The notes beneath the pieces were generated by a model. The model was not told the DNA's origin. It searched no databases and saw nothing but the letters and a program-made list of their open reading frames with translations. Shown here piece by piece: positions 43,077-52,550 of a DNA stretch of 64,000 bases. The first letter of the stretch is position 1. Each line of letters opens with the position of its first letter. The translations under genes and the position numbers were made by a program. The stretch comes from Burkholderia sp. GAS332 (GTDB taxonomy: Bacteria; Pseudomonadota; Gammaproteobacteria; Burkholderiales; Burkholderiaceae). The stretch covers positions 3,968,001 to 4,032,000 of the forward strand of contig FSRV01000001.1 of assembly GCA_900142905.1 (NCBI GenBank), written 5' to 3'.

Positions 43077-44483
43077 ATGACGTCCCAACTGCACAAAAAA
43101 GGCGAAGCCTGGTCGGCTCGCTTCTCGGAGCCGATGTCGGAGCTTGTCAAACGCTACACGTCGTCGGTTTTCTTCGACAAGCGTCTGGCGCTCGTCGATA
43201 TCGAAGGGTCGCTCGCGCACGCCTCGATGCTGGCCGCGCAGAAGATCATCGCCGCCGACGACCTCGCCGCGATCCAACGCGGCATGGCGCAGATCAAGGG
43301 TGAAATCGAGCGAGGCGAGTTCGAGTGGCAACTCGATCTGGAAGACGTCCACCTGAACATCGAAGCGCGCCTGACCGCGCTGATCGGCGACGCCGGCAAG
43401 CGCCTGCACACGGGCCGCTCGCGTAACGACCAGGTCGCGACCGACATCCGCCTGTGGCTGCGCGGCGAAATCGACCGCATCGGCGGCCTGCTGACGGAAT
43501 TGCGCACGGCCCTGCTCGACATGGCGGAGAAAAACGCCTCGACCATCATGCCGGGCTTCACGCACCTGCAAGTCGCGCAGCCGGTCACGTTCGGCCATCA
43601 CCTGATGGCTTACGTCGAAATGTTTTCGCGCGATGCCGAGCGCATGGTCGATTGCCGCAAGCGCGTGAATCGTCTGCCGCTGGGCGCCGCCGCACTGGCC
43701 GGCACCAGCTATCCGATCGACCGTCATGCGGTGGCCAAGACGCTCGGCTTCGACGGCATCTGCGCGAACTCGCTGGACGCCGTGTCCGATCGTGATTTCG
43801 CCATCGAATTCACGGCCGCGTCAGCGCTGGTGATGACGCACGTGTCCCGCTTCTCCGAAGAACTCGTGCTGTGGATGAGCCCGCGCGTCGGCTTCATCGA
43901 TCTGGCCGACCGGTTCTGCACCGGTTCGTCGATCATGCCGCAGAAGAAGAACCCGGACGTGCCTGAACTCGCCCGTGGCAAGACGGGCCGTGTGAACGGC
44001 CATTTGATCGCGCTGCTGACGTTGATGAAAGGCCAGCCGCTCGCGTACAACAAGGACAATCAGGAAGACAAGGAGCCGCTGTTCGACACCGTCGACACGG
44101 TGGCCGATACGCTGCGCATCTTCGCTGAAATGGTCGCCGGTATTTCGGTGAAGCCGCAAGCCATGCGCGACGCCGCGTTGCAAGGCTTCTCCACGGCAAC
44201 CGATCTCGCCGACTACCTGGTCAAGCGCGGCCTGCCGTTCCGCGACGCCCACGAAGCGGTCGCGCTCGCGGTTCGCGTATGTGCCGATCGCGGCTGCGAC
44301 CTGGCCGATCTGACGCTCGAAGAAATGCGTCAAGAACTGCCGAACGTCGCGCATCTAATCGGCGAAGACGTGTTCTCGTATCTGACGCTCGAAGGTTCGG
44401 TGGCGAGCCGCAACCATCCGGGTGGCACGGCGCCCGAGCAGGTGCTCGCAGCGGTCAAGGCGGCGCGGGCAGCGTTGAAGTAA
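43077..44483 (+). CDS. argH: Argininosuccinate lyase
   Basis: A 468-residue enzyme of the fumarase/aspartase superfamily. It splits argininosuccinate into arginine and fumarate, the last step of arginine synthesis. It shows the superfamily signature [12 protein letters not shown] around the catalytic Ser loop, [17 protein letters not shown], and [17 protein letters not shown] with its catalytic His. Length and start ([19 protein letters not shown]) are typical. There is no strong ribosome binding site. It is a single-gene unit ended by a terminator at 44582-44613 and is flanked by an 18 bp direct repeat. Confidence 0.97.
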   Translation: MTSQLHKKGEAWSARFSEPMSELVKRYTSSVFFDKRLALVDIEGSLAHASMLAAQKIIAADDLAAIQRGMAQIKGEIERGEFEWQLDLEDVHLNIEARLTALIGDAGKRLHTGRSRNDQVATDIRLWLRGEIDRIGGLLTELRTALLDMAEKNASTIMPGFTHLQVAQPVTFGHHLMAYVEMFSRDAERMVDCRKRVNRLPLGAAALAGTSYPIDRHAVAKTLGFDGICANSLDAVSDRDFAIEFTAASALVMTHVSRFSEELVLWMSPRVGFIDLADRFCTGSSIMPQKKNPDVPELARGKTGRVNGHLIALLTLMKGQPLAYNKDNQEDKEPLFDTVDTVADTLRIFAEMVAGISVKPQAMRDAALQGFSTATDLADYLVKRGLPFRDAHEAVALAVRVCADRGCDLADLTLEEMRQELPNVAHLIGEDVFSYLTLEGSVASRNHPGGTAPEQVLAAVKAARAALK

Positions 44484-44525
44484 GGCACGGCGCGCTTTGG
44501 CGCGTCCAGCGGTGCGTGCGTGTAT

Positions 44526-44543
44526 TACGGCGTACGTGGCCGC
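44526..44543 (+). repeat. 18 bp direct repeat, right copy
   Basis: An exact second copy of TACGGCGTACGTGGCCGC, 42 bases after the argH stop; the left copy is at 42937-42954. The flanking bases differ, so the identity is exactly 18 bp. Confidence 0.85.
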
Positions 44544-44581
44544 ATGCATGACCTGCGGGCCATAAGCCGCGCGCGAAAACC

Positions 44582-44613
44582 AAGGCGAACTCACCAACGG
44601 GTTCGCCTTTTTT
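44582..44613 (+). terminator. Intrinsic terminator of argH
   Basis: The arms AAGGCGAAC/GTTCGCCTT with a 10-base loop are followed by a T-rich run (TTTTGTTTT), about 100 bases after the argH stop. Confidence 0.88.
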
Positions 44614-44673
44614 GTTTTCGTGGCCAAGCTGGACTGATTGCGTCGATTGCGCAACGCGCCGCGCACAAAAGAA

Positions 44674-44729
44674 AGCCCGCGCGAAGCGGGCTAAATGAAA
44701 GACTTCCACCGATGCCTCTCGAAAGAGGC
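44674..44729. repeat. Two further hairpins downstream of argH
   Basis: AGCCCGC/GCGGGCT (44674-44692) and GCCTCT/AGAGGC (44714-44729) are two compact stem-loops in a row with GCGAA and CGAA loops. They lie between the argH terminator and the converging NIPSNAP gene, and may act as back-up terminators or mRNA 3' stabilisers for either gene. Confidence 0.6.
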
Positions 44730-44799
44730 AATCGAAGTGTAGGCGTCTTTTGGCCGCGGGCAAATTCGGTCATATTTCGGCCTATTACAAAGCGCACGA

Positions 44800-45105
44800 T
44801 CAACTAAAAACCGGCCGGAAAAAACTCCGCTCATAGCTGACGATGCAGCGCGTCTGCTCCGCATACGCGAACGCGGCTTGACAGTCGGAATCGTCCATCG
44901 ACTTGATGCGGTATGCCTCGTAGGCCGCCAGCGACTCGAACGAGAACATCGCGAGCGCTACATTGTTTACGCCTTCGGACGGCAAAAAATAGCCATGATG
45001 CCGGCCGCCGAATTTCTCGACCAGCGGAATCCACAGCTTGCCGTAATGCTCGAATTCTTTCAGTTTGTACGGGTCGATGATGTAGCGCAGGTAGCAGGTG
45101 ATCAT
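44800..45105 (-). CDS. NIPSNAP-family protein
   Basis: A 101-residue protein with the NIPSNAP ferredoxin-like fold: ITCYLRYIIDPYKLKEFEHYGKLWIPLVEKFGGRHHGYFLPSEGVNNVALAMFSFESLAAYEAYR. Proteins of this family are small stress-like or dimeric alpha/beta-barrel proteins without an agreed function in bacteria. The ATG at 45105 begins the family domain; an upstream in-frame start would add 18 residues. It lies 116 bp downstream of the peptide synthetase on the same strand and could be co-transcribed with it, but no functional link is known. Confidence 0.85.
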   Translation of the reverse strand: MITCYLRYIIDPYKLKEFEHYGKLWIPLVEKFGGRHHGYFLPSEGVNNVALAMFSFESLAAYEAYRIKSMDDSDCQAAFAYAEQTRCIVSYERSFFRPVFS

Positions 45106-45221
45106 GGCGTCGTTTTGTGTTTCGGAATGGGCGTGGCGCAATGGTATGTCAATTCGCACGCAAGCTGCACCGGCGATGTACCGCCGGCCGCTTGCATGCG
45201 TTTGTGCGCCCCTACCGCGCG

Positions 45222-48200
45222 CTACGCCGCCGTCTCGCGTAACGGGTCAAGAAAACCCGCGTCGCGCAGATAGTCGACGTAGAGCCGGATCAGCGCGCCG
45301 TAGTCGATCGTCAGATCCACGCCGTGCCGCGCCAGCTCCGTCAACGTTCCGATCTGTTCGACCGGCAAGGGCGCAGCGGACAGATCGCCCGTATAAAAGT
45401 CGCGAATCAGCGCTAGACCGTTTGATGCGTCGAGATCAGCCAGCCGCCGTTGCCAGTCGGCCGCCGTCTGCGGCTCGGCGTGCAAACCGCAGACGGCCAG
45501 CGCATCAAACCACTGCCGCTGAGTGAGCGCGATCGGGTTGTTCAGGTTCGCCACCCTGACGCCGGGACGCGGATACAGCGCCACCGCCGTCACCGCGCTC
45601 GCCAGCAGATCGACCGGCATCATCTCGACTTCTCGCGCCGTTTCCGGATAAGCGCCCAGTTGCAGGCAACCCTTGTTGAACAGCCAGAAATGGTTGTGCG
45701 CGAAGTTGCTGAAGCCGGTGCGGCTGTCGCCGGTGATATTGCCCGGCCGCGCGATCACCGCCGGCAAACCGAAGCGGCGCGCACACTCCGCGACCCGTTG
45801 CTCGCCCACCCACTTTGTCAGCAGATAGCCGTTGTCCAGCATGGGACGAGCGTCATTCACGCGCTCGTCGATGCGCCGGGCACCCGCCAGCATCTCGCCG
45901 ACTGACAGCGTCGAGATGAAGCAGAACGGCTTTTGCCGCTGCGTCAGCGCGAGCCGTAGTAATGCCTCGGTGCCGCCGACATTTGCCCCCTTCATCGCCT
46001 CATAGCTATGCAGGTGATGCACGAACGCGCCGCAATGCAGGATCGCGTCAACCTCCCCGGCGAGTTGCCGCCAGCGTGGCGTGTCGAGTCCAAGCTGCGG
46101 CGCGGCAAGATCGGCGGGGATCACGTCGACGCGGCTGAAGTCGATCGCCAGACCCGCCTCGCGCGCCTTGTCCTGCAAGACAGCGCGCCCAGCCGCGGCG
46201 CTCGGACAGCGTTGCAGGCAGATCACCTTGTCGAGCCGCCCCGTTAACGCGTGCAGCAGGTAAATGCCGAGAAAGCCGCTCGCGCCGGTCAGCAGCATCG
46301 TGCGAATCGGCGCTGCTTCGACGCTGTCAGAAAAAGCGGGCGCGGCCTGCTCGACAACGAACGGCTGCGATGCGTCGGCAATGGCGCGCTCGATCATGTC
46401 CTCGTGACCGCCGTCCGCGAGCGTCGCGATGGTCGGCGAGCGGTAAAACGCAGCCATCGGAAACTGGATACCGAGGGCATCGCGCAATTGCGCCTGCATC
46501 CGCACCGCGAGAATCGAATTGCCGCCGAGCCGGAAAAAACTATCGTCGCGGGCGATGCCTGAGACGCGCAGCAGCGTCTGCCAGATTTCGGCGATGCGTT
46601 GCTCGACGCCTTCGCGCGGCGGCGTACCGCCCGCGCGTGACGGCGCCGGCAAGGCCTGGCGATCGTGTTTGCCGTTCGGCGATGCCGGTAGCGCATCCAG
46701 CCGGATAAAACACGCTGGCACCATGTAGTCGGGCAGCGCCTGCGCCACATGACGGCGCAGCGTGTCTTCGTCGGGCGCGGCGCCGCCTTCGCCCGGCGCG
46801 GCCACGTAGTAAGCGGCCAGATAGCGCGCCTCGCCCTCGCCCCACACCCGGCAGGCGGCATGCACAATCCCAGGCGCGGCCGCGATGCAATTCTCGATCT
46901 CGCCGAGTTCGATGCGAAAACCGCGCAGCTTGATCTGCGCGTCGTTGCGGCCGAAGTATTCGATCGTGCCGTCGGCGAGAAAACGGCCGAGATCGCCGGT
47001 GCGATACATCAGTGCGTACGGTGCATCGCGGAACGGATCGACCACGAAGCGCTCCATCGTCATGGCCGATTGATTGATGTAGCCTCGCGCCAGATTTTCG
47101 CCACCGATGTAGATTTCCCCAACCGAGCCGGGCGGCGTCAGTTGCCGCTGCGCATTCAGCAGATAGAGCCGGTAGCCCGGCAGCGGCTTGCCGATGATGC
47201 GGCTCGGCCCACCCGGCAGCACTTGCCCGCACGAGGCCATCACCGTGATTTCGGTCGGGCCGTACAGGCTGAACAGTTGCGTGTGTTCGCTCCACCATGC
47301 GGCGCTAGGTTCGTCCAGCGTATCGCCGCCAAAGCCGAGCAGTTGCAGATCGGGCAGCGGCTCGCGCGGCAAGCTCTGCACCACCACCGGTGCAAGCGAT
47401 GCGTGCGTGACGCGCTCCGCCTTCAACACACTGTGCAGCAGTTGCGGATCGCGGCGCACCTCCTCCGGCAACACGATGAGCGTGCCGCCGTGCAGCAGCG
47501 CGAGGAACAGATCGAGCACGCTCGCGTCGAAATTGGTGGACGCGGCCAGGGTGCTGACGCTGCCCGGCGCATAGCCGAGCGCGCGGCTCGCGCCGGCCAC
47601 CATCCGAACGACGCTGTGGTGTTCGACCAGCACCCCCTTCGGCTTGCCGGTCGAGCCCGACGTGTGGATCACATAAGCGAGCGCCTCGGGGGCAACAGCG
47701 TGCGGCCGGTGCGGCTGCCCTGCCTGCCTTTCCGCCTCGCCATTTGCCAGCACAGCCGGGTCGATTGTGCGCAAGTCGCCGAGACCGGCGGCCTCCAGCG
47801 CGCGGCGGCTCGGCTCATCGGCCAGCACCGTATCGACCGAACAGTTTTCGACGAAATAGCGCAAGCGCTCGGCGGGATAAGCTGGGTCGAGCGGCACATA
47901 CGCGCACCCCGCTTTGAGCACGCCCAGCACGGTCGCCACCAGCAGGACGCTCTTCTGCATGCTCAAACCGATGCGCGCGCCGGGCGGCACACAGGCTGAC
48001 AAGCCGCGGGCAATGGCATCGCTGAGCGCGTCGAGTTCGCGATAGCTGAGCTGCTGCTCGCCGTAGCGCACGGCAACCCGCGACGCGTGCACCGCTACCA
48101 CCTCGGCGAAACGCGCAGGGATCGATTGCGGGGCATCCGGTAGCGGCTCGCCGCAAGCGAAACTCAGGCACTGAGCATGGTGCGCATCGCTCAGCCAGGC

Positions 48201-51200
48201 GAGCTCGCCGACCGGCGCATCAGGCTGGTGAGCCGCGGCGTCGCACAGCGTCATGAACACCTCCGCCATCCGCTCGACCGAGGCCGCGTGCAACACCGAG
48301 CTGTCGTATTCGAAGCGTCCGTCCAGACCGCCATCGGCCCGCAAGTAAAAAATCGCCGACAGGTCCGCTTTCGACGTCAACGGAGGACGCTCCTCGGCGT
48401 GATACGCCGCCTCGCCGATGCGGCCGTTTAGCTCGATGCCGTTCTGCAAACTGAAAATCGTGTTCAGTGCGCCGAGCTGGCCGTTATCGGTGTCGTAAGG
48501 CGTGGCGAGCAGATGATCGCGGTCGTCGAGCATCTGGCGTTGCACCGCGCGCGCCAACTCGCCGAAACCTTGCCGCGTGTCGATGCGCTGCACCAGCACC
48601 GCCATCGAGACGAACATGCCGTAGATCGCCTCACTGCCCGGGACATCGCGGCCCGCATTCGGATAGGCACAGGCCAGTTGTTGCTGGCCGCTCACGCGCC
48701 ACAGCCACACGAGGTACAGCGCGAACAGCACGGGCGGCAACGTCATGTCGTGCGCCTCGGCAATCTGCTTCAGGCGCCGCATCTGGGCAGGCCGCACATG
48801 CAGCGCCAAAGAGCGGTTCGCGTTGGGCTCGCGCTGCAGTGCGTCGAACGACAGTTCGGTACGCAAGGCAACGGCGTCGAGCTTGCGCATCCAGTAGTCG
48901 CGTGCGGCGGCAAAGCGTGGCGACGACGCCAGTTGCGGCGCCCAATGCCCATAGTCGAACCACGAGAGCCGCTCTCCTGAAACCGGCTTGTCTTCATAGT
49001 GCGACGCCAGTTCATCCAGCAACAGCTTGACCGACCAGCCGTCGAAAATCGCGTGATGAATGCAGATCAGCAAGGTAGTGCGGTTCTCTTGCGGCGACAT
49101 GAGCAGTTGCGCGCGCCACAACGGCGCACAGTCGAGCGGCAAGCACAGCGCGCGCATGGCTTCGGCACGCGCATCGATAGCGCCGGCATTGCAGCTTTCT
49201 AGCGGAATGCGCCAATCCGTCGGCGGGGTAGCCGTGCCCGGCAGCATCAGCAATTGTCCGCCGCGTTCCGCGAAGCTCGCGTTGAAGATCGGGTTGCGCT
49301 CGAGCACGGCGATGAGCGCCTGGTGCAATCGCAACGGATTCGCGGCCCCGCCGAAGTCCACCCGCATCACGATGTTGTACGCGTTATCGTCAGGCTTGCC
49401 GAGCGCACGGGTGTGCATCATCCGTACGAGCCGGTTTGCTACAGGCGCGGGCATGGGTGCGCCTGATTGCGCGACGAGCGGCGGCAGCGCCACGCCTTGC
49501 TCGACGCTCTGCCGCGCCCTTGCGCAGAAGACGTCGAACTGCGGATGCTCGAATAGCGTCTTTAGCTTGACCGGCGCGGACAAGCTCGCGTTGACGCGGT
49601 TGCAGACGAGCGTGGCGAGTAGCGAATGGCCACCCAACTGGAAGAAGTGGCTGTGTTCGCCGACGCTCTCGAGCGGCACGCCCAGCACCTCCGCCCAGAT
49701 CGCTTGCACCGCCAGCTCGAAGGCGTCGAAAGCGCGGCCGCCATGATCAGCCGGACGCGCTTGCGGCGCCGGCAATTTGCTGCGGTCGATCTTGCCGTTC
49801 AGCGTCAAAGGCAGCGCCTCGATCGGCAACAGGAACGCCGGCACCATGTAATGCGCGAGACGTTGCGCAAGCCGATCCCGCAGCACCGCTGGCTCCAGCG
49901 CGGCACCCACATACCAGGCCACCAGCGCCGTGCCGCCCTGCCGCTCGCACGTGCCGACATAGGCGCTGCGCACCTCCGGCTGCTCAACGATGCTGGCCTC
50001 GATCTCGCCGAGCTCGATCCGGTAGCCGCGAATCTTCACCTGGAAATCGCTGCGGCCGAGGAACTCGATCGCGCCATCCGGCTGGAAACGGCCGAGGTCG
50101 CCGGAGCGATAGAGACGGCCGGGGCCGAATGGATTCGCCCGGAACTTCTGCCCGGTCAGTTCGGGCCGAAGCAGATAGCCGCGTGAAACAGCCGCGCCGC
50201 CGATGCAGATCTCGCCGATCCCCCCGAGCGGCACCGCTTCGCCTTCCTCATCGAGTAGATGAATCTGGTAGCCGGGGAGCGGATGCCCCAGTTGATTGGC
50301 CGGCTTGTCGCCATCGAAGGTGTTTTCGGTCGCAAGCACGGTGGTCTCGGTCGGCCCGTATAGATTCGACAGACGCAACACGCCGGACCAGAAACGGATC
50401 GTCTCGTCGTCGCTCGCTTCGCCGCCGCATAGCACCGTGTCCAGATGCGGCAGCGCACGCCGCGGCAACAGCTTGAGAATCGCCGGCGGGAGAAATGCAT
50501 GCGTGACGCGTTCGGCGTTGAGGAAGGCGGACAGCGCATCGGCGTCGGTGCGCACCGCTTCGGGCGCGACAATCAGGTGGCCGCCGTACATCAGCGGATT
50601 GAAGATCTCCAGCACGCTGGCGTCGAAATTGATGGACGCGAACTGTAGCCAGCGCGTGCTTGCATCACGCCGGTAGCGGCCCGCCAGCGAAGCGATCAGG
50701 TGCGCCAGCATGCCGCGCTCAATGACGACACCCTTGGGTTTGCCCGTTGTGCCTGAGGTATAGATCACGTAGGCGGTGCGCTGCGGATCGGCCGGCGGGC
50801 ATTGCGCAATAGCCGCCCCGGCCGGCGGCCCTTTGAGTAGATCCTCGATCCGGTACAGCGCGCAATCGGCCAGCGCGCTCAAGCGCTCGTGCGTCGCCGC
50901 GTCGACAATCACGGCTCGCAGTTGTGAATCCTCGACGATGTAGCGCAAGCGCTCATCGGGCATCTGCGGATCGAGCGGCAAATAGCCCGCGCCACTGGCG
51001 AGCACGCCGAACATCGCCGGAACGATGCACGCCCCGCGCGAGACGCAAATGCCGACCAACGCGTCCCGCCGATCCGCTGCGTCCGGCTCGCGCGCGGCAA
51101 GGGCTGCGCCCACACGCTGTGTGGCGAGCGCCAGTTGCGCGTAAGTGAAAGCAGCGTCCGGGCCGCTGACCGCCGGATGCTCGGCGTGTTCGTGCGCTGC

Positions 51201-52550
51201 CTGCGCGAACAGATCGAGCACGTCGCGCGCGGGTGCCGCGAGCGGGCCGCCATCTGACCATGCTGCGCAATGCTGCCGCAACGCCGGCGTATAAAGATCG
51301 ATCGCATCGAGTTTCTGCTCGAGACTCTCGCCGACGCGCCCGAGCAGCGCCGTCAAATGCTCGAACGCGAGACGCAAGCCGTCGAGTTCCTGGGGATGGC
51401 GGCTATGCACGTGCAACGCGATCTCCTCGCGCACATCGAGATAGACGCCCACGTCCTCGTGCGAGAAACGGCGCGAGTACGGTGCCAGCAACGCCGCCGG
51501 CAGCGTGCCGAGCGTGAGCGCGTCGTAGGGCAAGCTGTCGGTCTCGCACACCACATTGGTGGCGCGCACGAAACCCGGCTCGCGCCGCTCGATATCGTGC
51601 TGCACCTCGAAGGCCGGGAGTTCGGCGTGAAAATCGGCCATCTCGGCGCGCACCGCCGCGTGCCGTAGAAACTGCCGCAACGTCATCGTGTCGTCGAAGT
51701 CGGTTTTCAGGAGACGCCGCCGTTCGTCGAAACCGATCGTCTCGTCGCGCTGGCAGCGGCCGCGCTGATGATGCACGGTGAGCACCGCACGGCTGCCGGT
51801 CATGCGGCGCAGCAGCACGTGAACACACAGTTTGATCAGCAGATCCGGCGCGACGCCGAGCGCCTTGGCCTCGTTGCGCAATGCAGCGCCTGTTTGCGCG
51901 TCGAGGCGCACGCTAAAGCTGCTGTCGGCGAGCGCATTCTGCCGGCGCGGCGCATGCCATTCGAACGAGGCGTCGCCCACCTGGCCGATCCAGAAATCGA
52001 GGTCGGTCTGCAAACGCTCGCTCGCGAGGAGTTCACGCTCGGCGTCGAGCAGGCCTTGCTGATCGATGCCGAGCGGTGCGCCCGGCGCCTCGCCGCGATA
52101 GGCCCGGGACAGCGCGTTGAACAACGGCGTCAGCGAAAAACGGTCGAGCAAGGCGGGATGGCAGGCGAACACCAGATAACTGCGCGCGCCGGCACGTAAC
52201 AGCGTGAACGCCCACGGCAGTCCGGCGTCCATGCGGAAGGCACGCGCGCATAGGCCGTCGATCAACGACAGCACGGCGGCTTCGTCACGCGTGTCACGCC
52301 CGTCGAGATCGATGACATTCAGTTCCGCGCGCACATCACGGCGGATGACCCAGCGCATGCCCTGTTCGGCTTCGACGAGCCGGTAGGCAAGCGGCCGGCA
52401 ATGCGCCACCAGTTGCGCCACGGCGGCGGACAGACGCTCGACGTCTGGACGGCCGTCGATCCGGTAGACGGCGCAGAGATTGGGACCGGCGGCGGCGTGC
52501 GCCAACGTGCGGGATTGCGTGCGCGTCAACGCAAAGGAAGAGTGTTCCAA
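45222..52550 (-). CDS. Two-module NRPS with terminal reductase (C-A-T-C-A-T-R)
   Basis: A 2442-residue non-ribosomal peptide synthetase. Domain order: C1 (about 1-430), A1 (about 440-930; core A3 YTSGTTGKPKG 597-607, catalytic Lys920), T1 (GGHS, Ser976), C2 (about 1035-1460; intact HHAIFDG 1165-1171), A2 (about 1475-1970; A3 HTSGSTGKPKG 1629-1639, Lys1961), T2 (GGNS, Ser2012) and an NAD(P)H-dependent thioester reductase (2085-2442; TGASGFLG 2088-2095, Tyr2242-x3-Lys2246). C1 has HPALLDR where HHxxxDG is expected, so it has lost the catalytic His. There is no epimerase or thioesterase. The reductase should release an aldehyde (or alcohol) dipeptide. Translation starts at a TTG with GAGG upstream. 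No MbtH, carrier-activating enzyme or exporter gene is adjacent. Product and substrates are unknown. Confidence 0.93.
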   Translation of the reverse strand: MEHSSFALTRTQSRTLAHAAAGPNLCAVYRIDGRPDVERLSAAVAQLVAHCRPLAYRLVEAEQGMRWVIRRDVRAELNVIDLDGRDTRDEAAVLSLIDGLCARAFRMDAGLPWAFTLLRAGARSYLVFACHPALLDRFSLTPLFNALSRAYRGEAPGAPLGIDQQGLLDAERELLASERLQTDLDFWIGQVGDASFEWHAPRRQNALADSSFSVRLDAQTGAALRNEAKALGVAPDLLIKLCVHVLLRRMTGSRAVLTVHHQRGRCQRDETIGFDERRRLLKTDFDDTMTLRQFLRHAAVRAEMADFHAELPAFEVQHDIERREPGFVRATNVVCETDSLPYDALTLGTLPAALLAPYSRRFSHEDVGVYLDVREEIALHVHSRHPQELDGLRLAFEHLTALLGRVGESLEQKLDAIDLYTPALRQHCAAWSDGGPLAAPARDVLDLFAQAAHEHAEHPAVSGPDAAFTYAQLALATQRVGAALAAREPDAADRRDALVGICVSRGACIVPAMFGVLASGAGYLPLDPQMPDERLRYIVEDSQLRAVIVDAATHERLSALADCALYRIEDLLKGPPAGAAIAQCPPADPQRTAYVIYTSGTTGKPKGVVIERGMLAHLIASLAGRYRRDASTRWLQFASINFDASVLEIFNPLMYGGHLIVAPEAVRTDADALSAFLNAERVTHAFLPPAILKLLPRRALPHLDTVLCGGEASDDETIRFWSGVLRLSNLYGPTETTVLATENTFDGDKPANQLGHPLPGYQIHLLDEEGEAVPLGGIGEICIGGAAVSRGYLLRPELTGQKFRANPFGPGRLYRSGDLGRFQPDGAIEFLGRSDFQVKIRGYRIELGEIEASIVEQPEVRSAYVGTCERQGGTALVAWYVGAALEPAVLRDRLAQRLAHYMVPAFLLPIEALPLTLNGKIDRSKLPAPQARPADHGGRAFDAFELAVQAIWAEVLGVPLESVGEHSHFFQLGGHSLLATLVCNRVNASLSAPVKLKTLFEHPQFDVFCARARQSVEQGVALPPLVAQSGAPMPAPVANRLVRMMHTRALGKPDDNAYNIVMRVDFGGAANPLRLHQALIAVLERNPIFNASFAERGGQLLMLPGTATPPTDWRIPLESCNAGAIDARAEAMRALCLPLDCAPLWRAQLLMSPQENRTTLLICIHHAIFDGWSVKLLLDELASHYEDKPVSGERLSWFDYGHWAPQLASSPRFAAARDYWMRKLDAVALRTELSFDALQREPNANRSLALHVRPAQMRRLKQIAEAHDMTLPPVLFALYLVWLWRVSGQQQLACAYPNAGRDVPGSEAIYGMFVSMAVLVQRIDTRQGFGELARAVQRQMLDDRDHLLATPYDTDNGQLGALNTIFSLQNGIELNGRIGEAAYHAEERPPLTSKADLSAIFYLRADGGLDGRFEYDSSVLHAASVERMAEVFMTLCDAAAHQPDAPVGELAWLSDAHHAQCLSFACGEPLPDAPQSIPARFAEVVAVHASRVAVRYGEQQLSYRELDALSDAIARGLSACVPPGARIGLSMQKSVLLVATVLGVLKAGCAYVPLDPAYPAERLRYFVENCSVDTVLADEPSRRALEAAGLGDLRTIDPAVLANGEAERQAGQPHRPHAVAPEALAYVIHTSGSTGKPKGVLVEHHSVVRMVAGASRALGYAPGSVSTLAASTNFDASVLDLFLALLHGGTLIVLPEEVRRDPQLLHSVLKAERVTHASLAPVVVQSLPREPLPDLQLLGFGGDTLDEPSAAWWSEHTQLFSLYGPTEITVMASCGQVLPGGPSRIIGKPLPGYRLYLLNAQRQLTPPGSVGEIYIGGENLARGYINQSAMTMERFVVDPFRDAPYALMYRTGDLGRFLADGTIEYFGRNDAQIKLRGFRIELGEIENCIAAAPGIVHAACRVWGEGEARYLAAYYVAAPGEGGAAPDEDTLRRHVAQALPDYMVPACFIRLDALPASPNGKHDRQALPAPSRAGGTPPREGVEQRIAEIWQTLLRVSGIARDDSFFRLGGNSILAVRMQAQLRDALGIQFPMAAFYRSPTIATLADGGHEDMIERAIADASQPFVVEQAAPAFSDSVEAAPIRTMLLTGASGFLGIYLLHALTGRLDKVICLQRCPSAAAGRAVLQDKAREAGLAIDFSRVDVIPADLAAPQLGLDTPRWRQLAGEVDAILHCGAFVHHLHSYEAMKGANVGGTEALLRLALTQRQKPFCFISTLSVGEMLAGARRIDERVNDARPMLDNGYLLTKWVGEQRVAECARRFGLPAVIARPGNITGDSRTGFSNFAHNHFWLFNKGCLQLGAYPETAREVEMMPVDLLASAVTAVALYPRPGVRVANLNNPIALTQRQWFDALAVCGLHAEPQTAADWQRRLADLDASNGLALIRDFYTGDLSAAPLPVEQIGTLTELARHGVDLTIDYGALIRLYVDYLRDAGFLDPLRETAA

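Noticed and set aside
44674..44729. Possible CRISPR-like or REP array after argH
   Set aside because: Only two different short hairpins, not repeated units with spacers.
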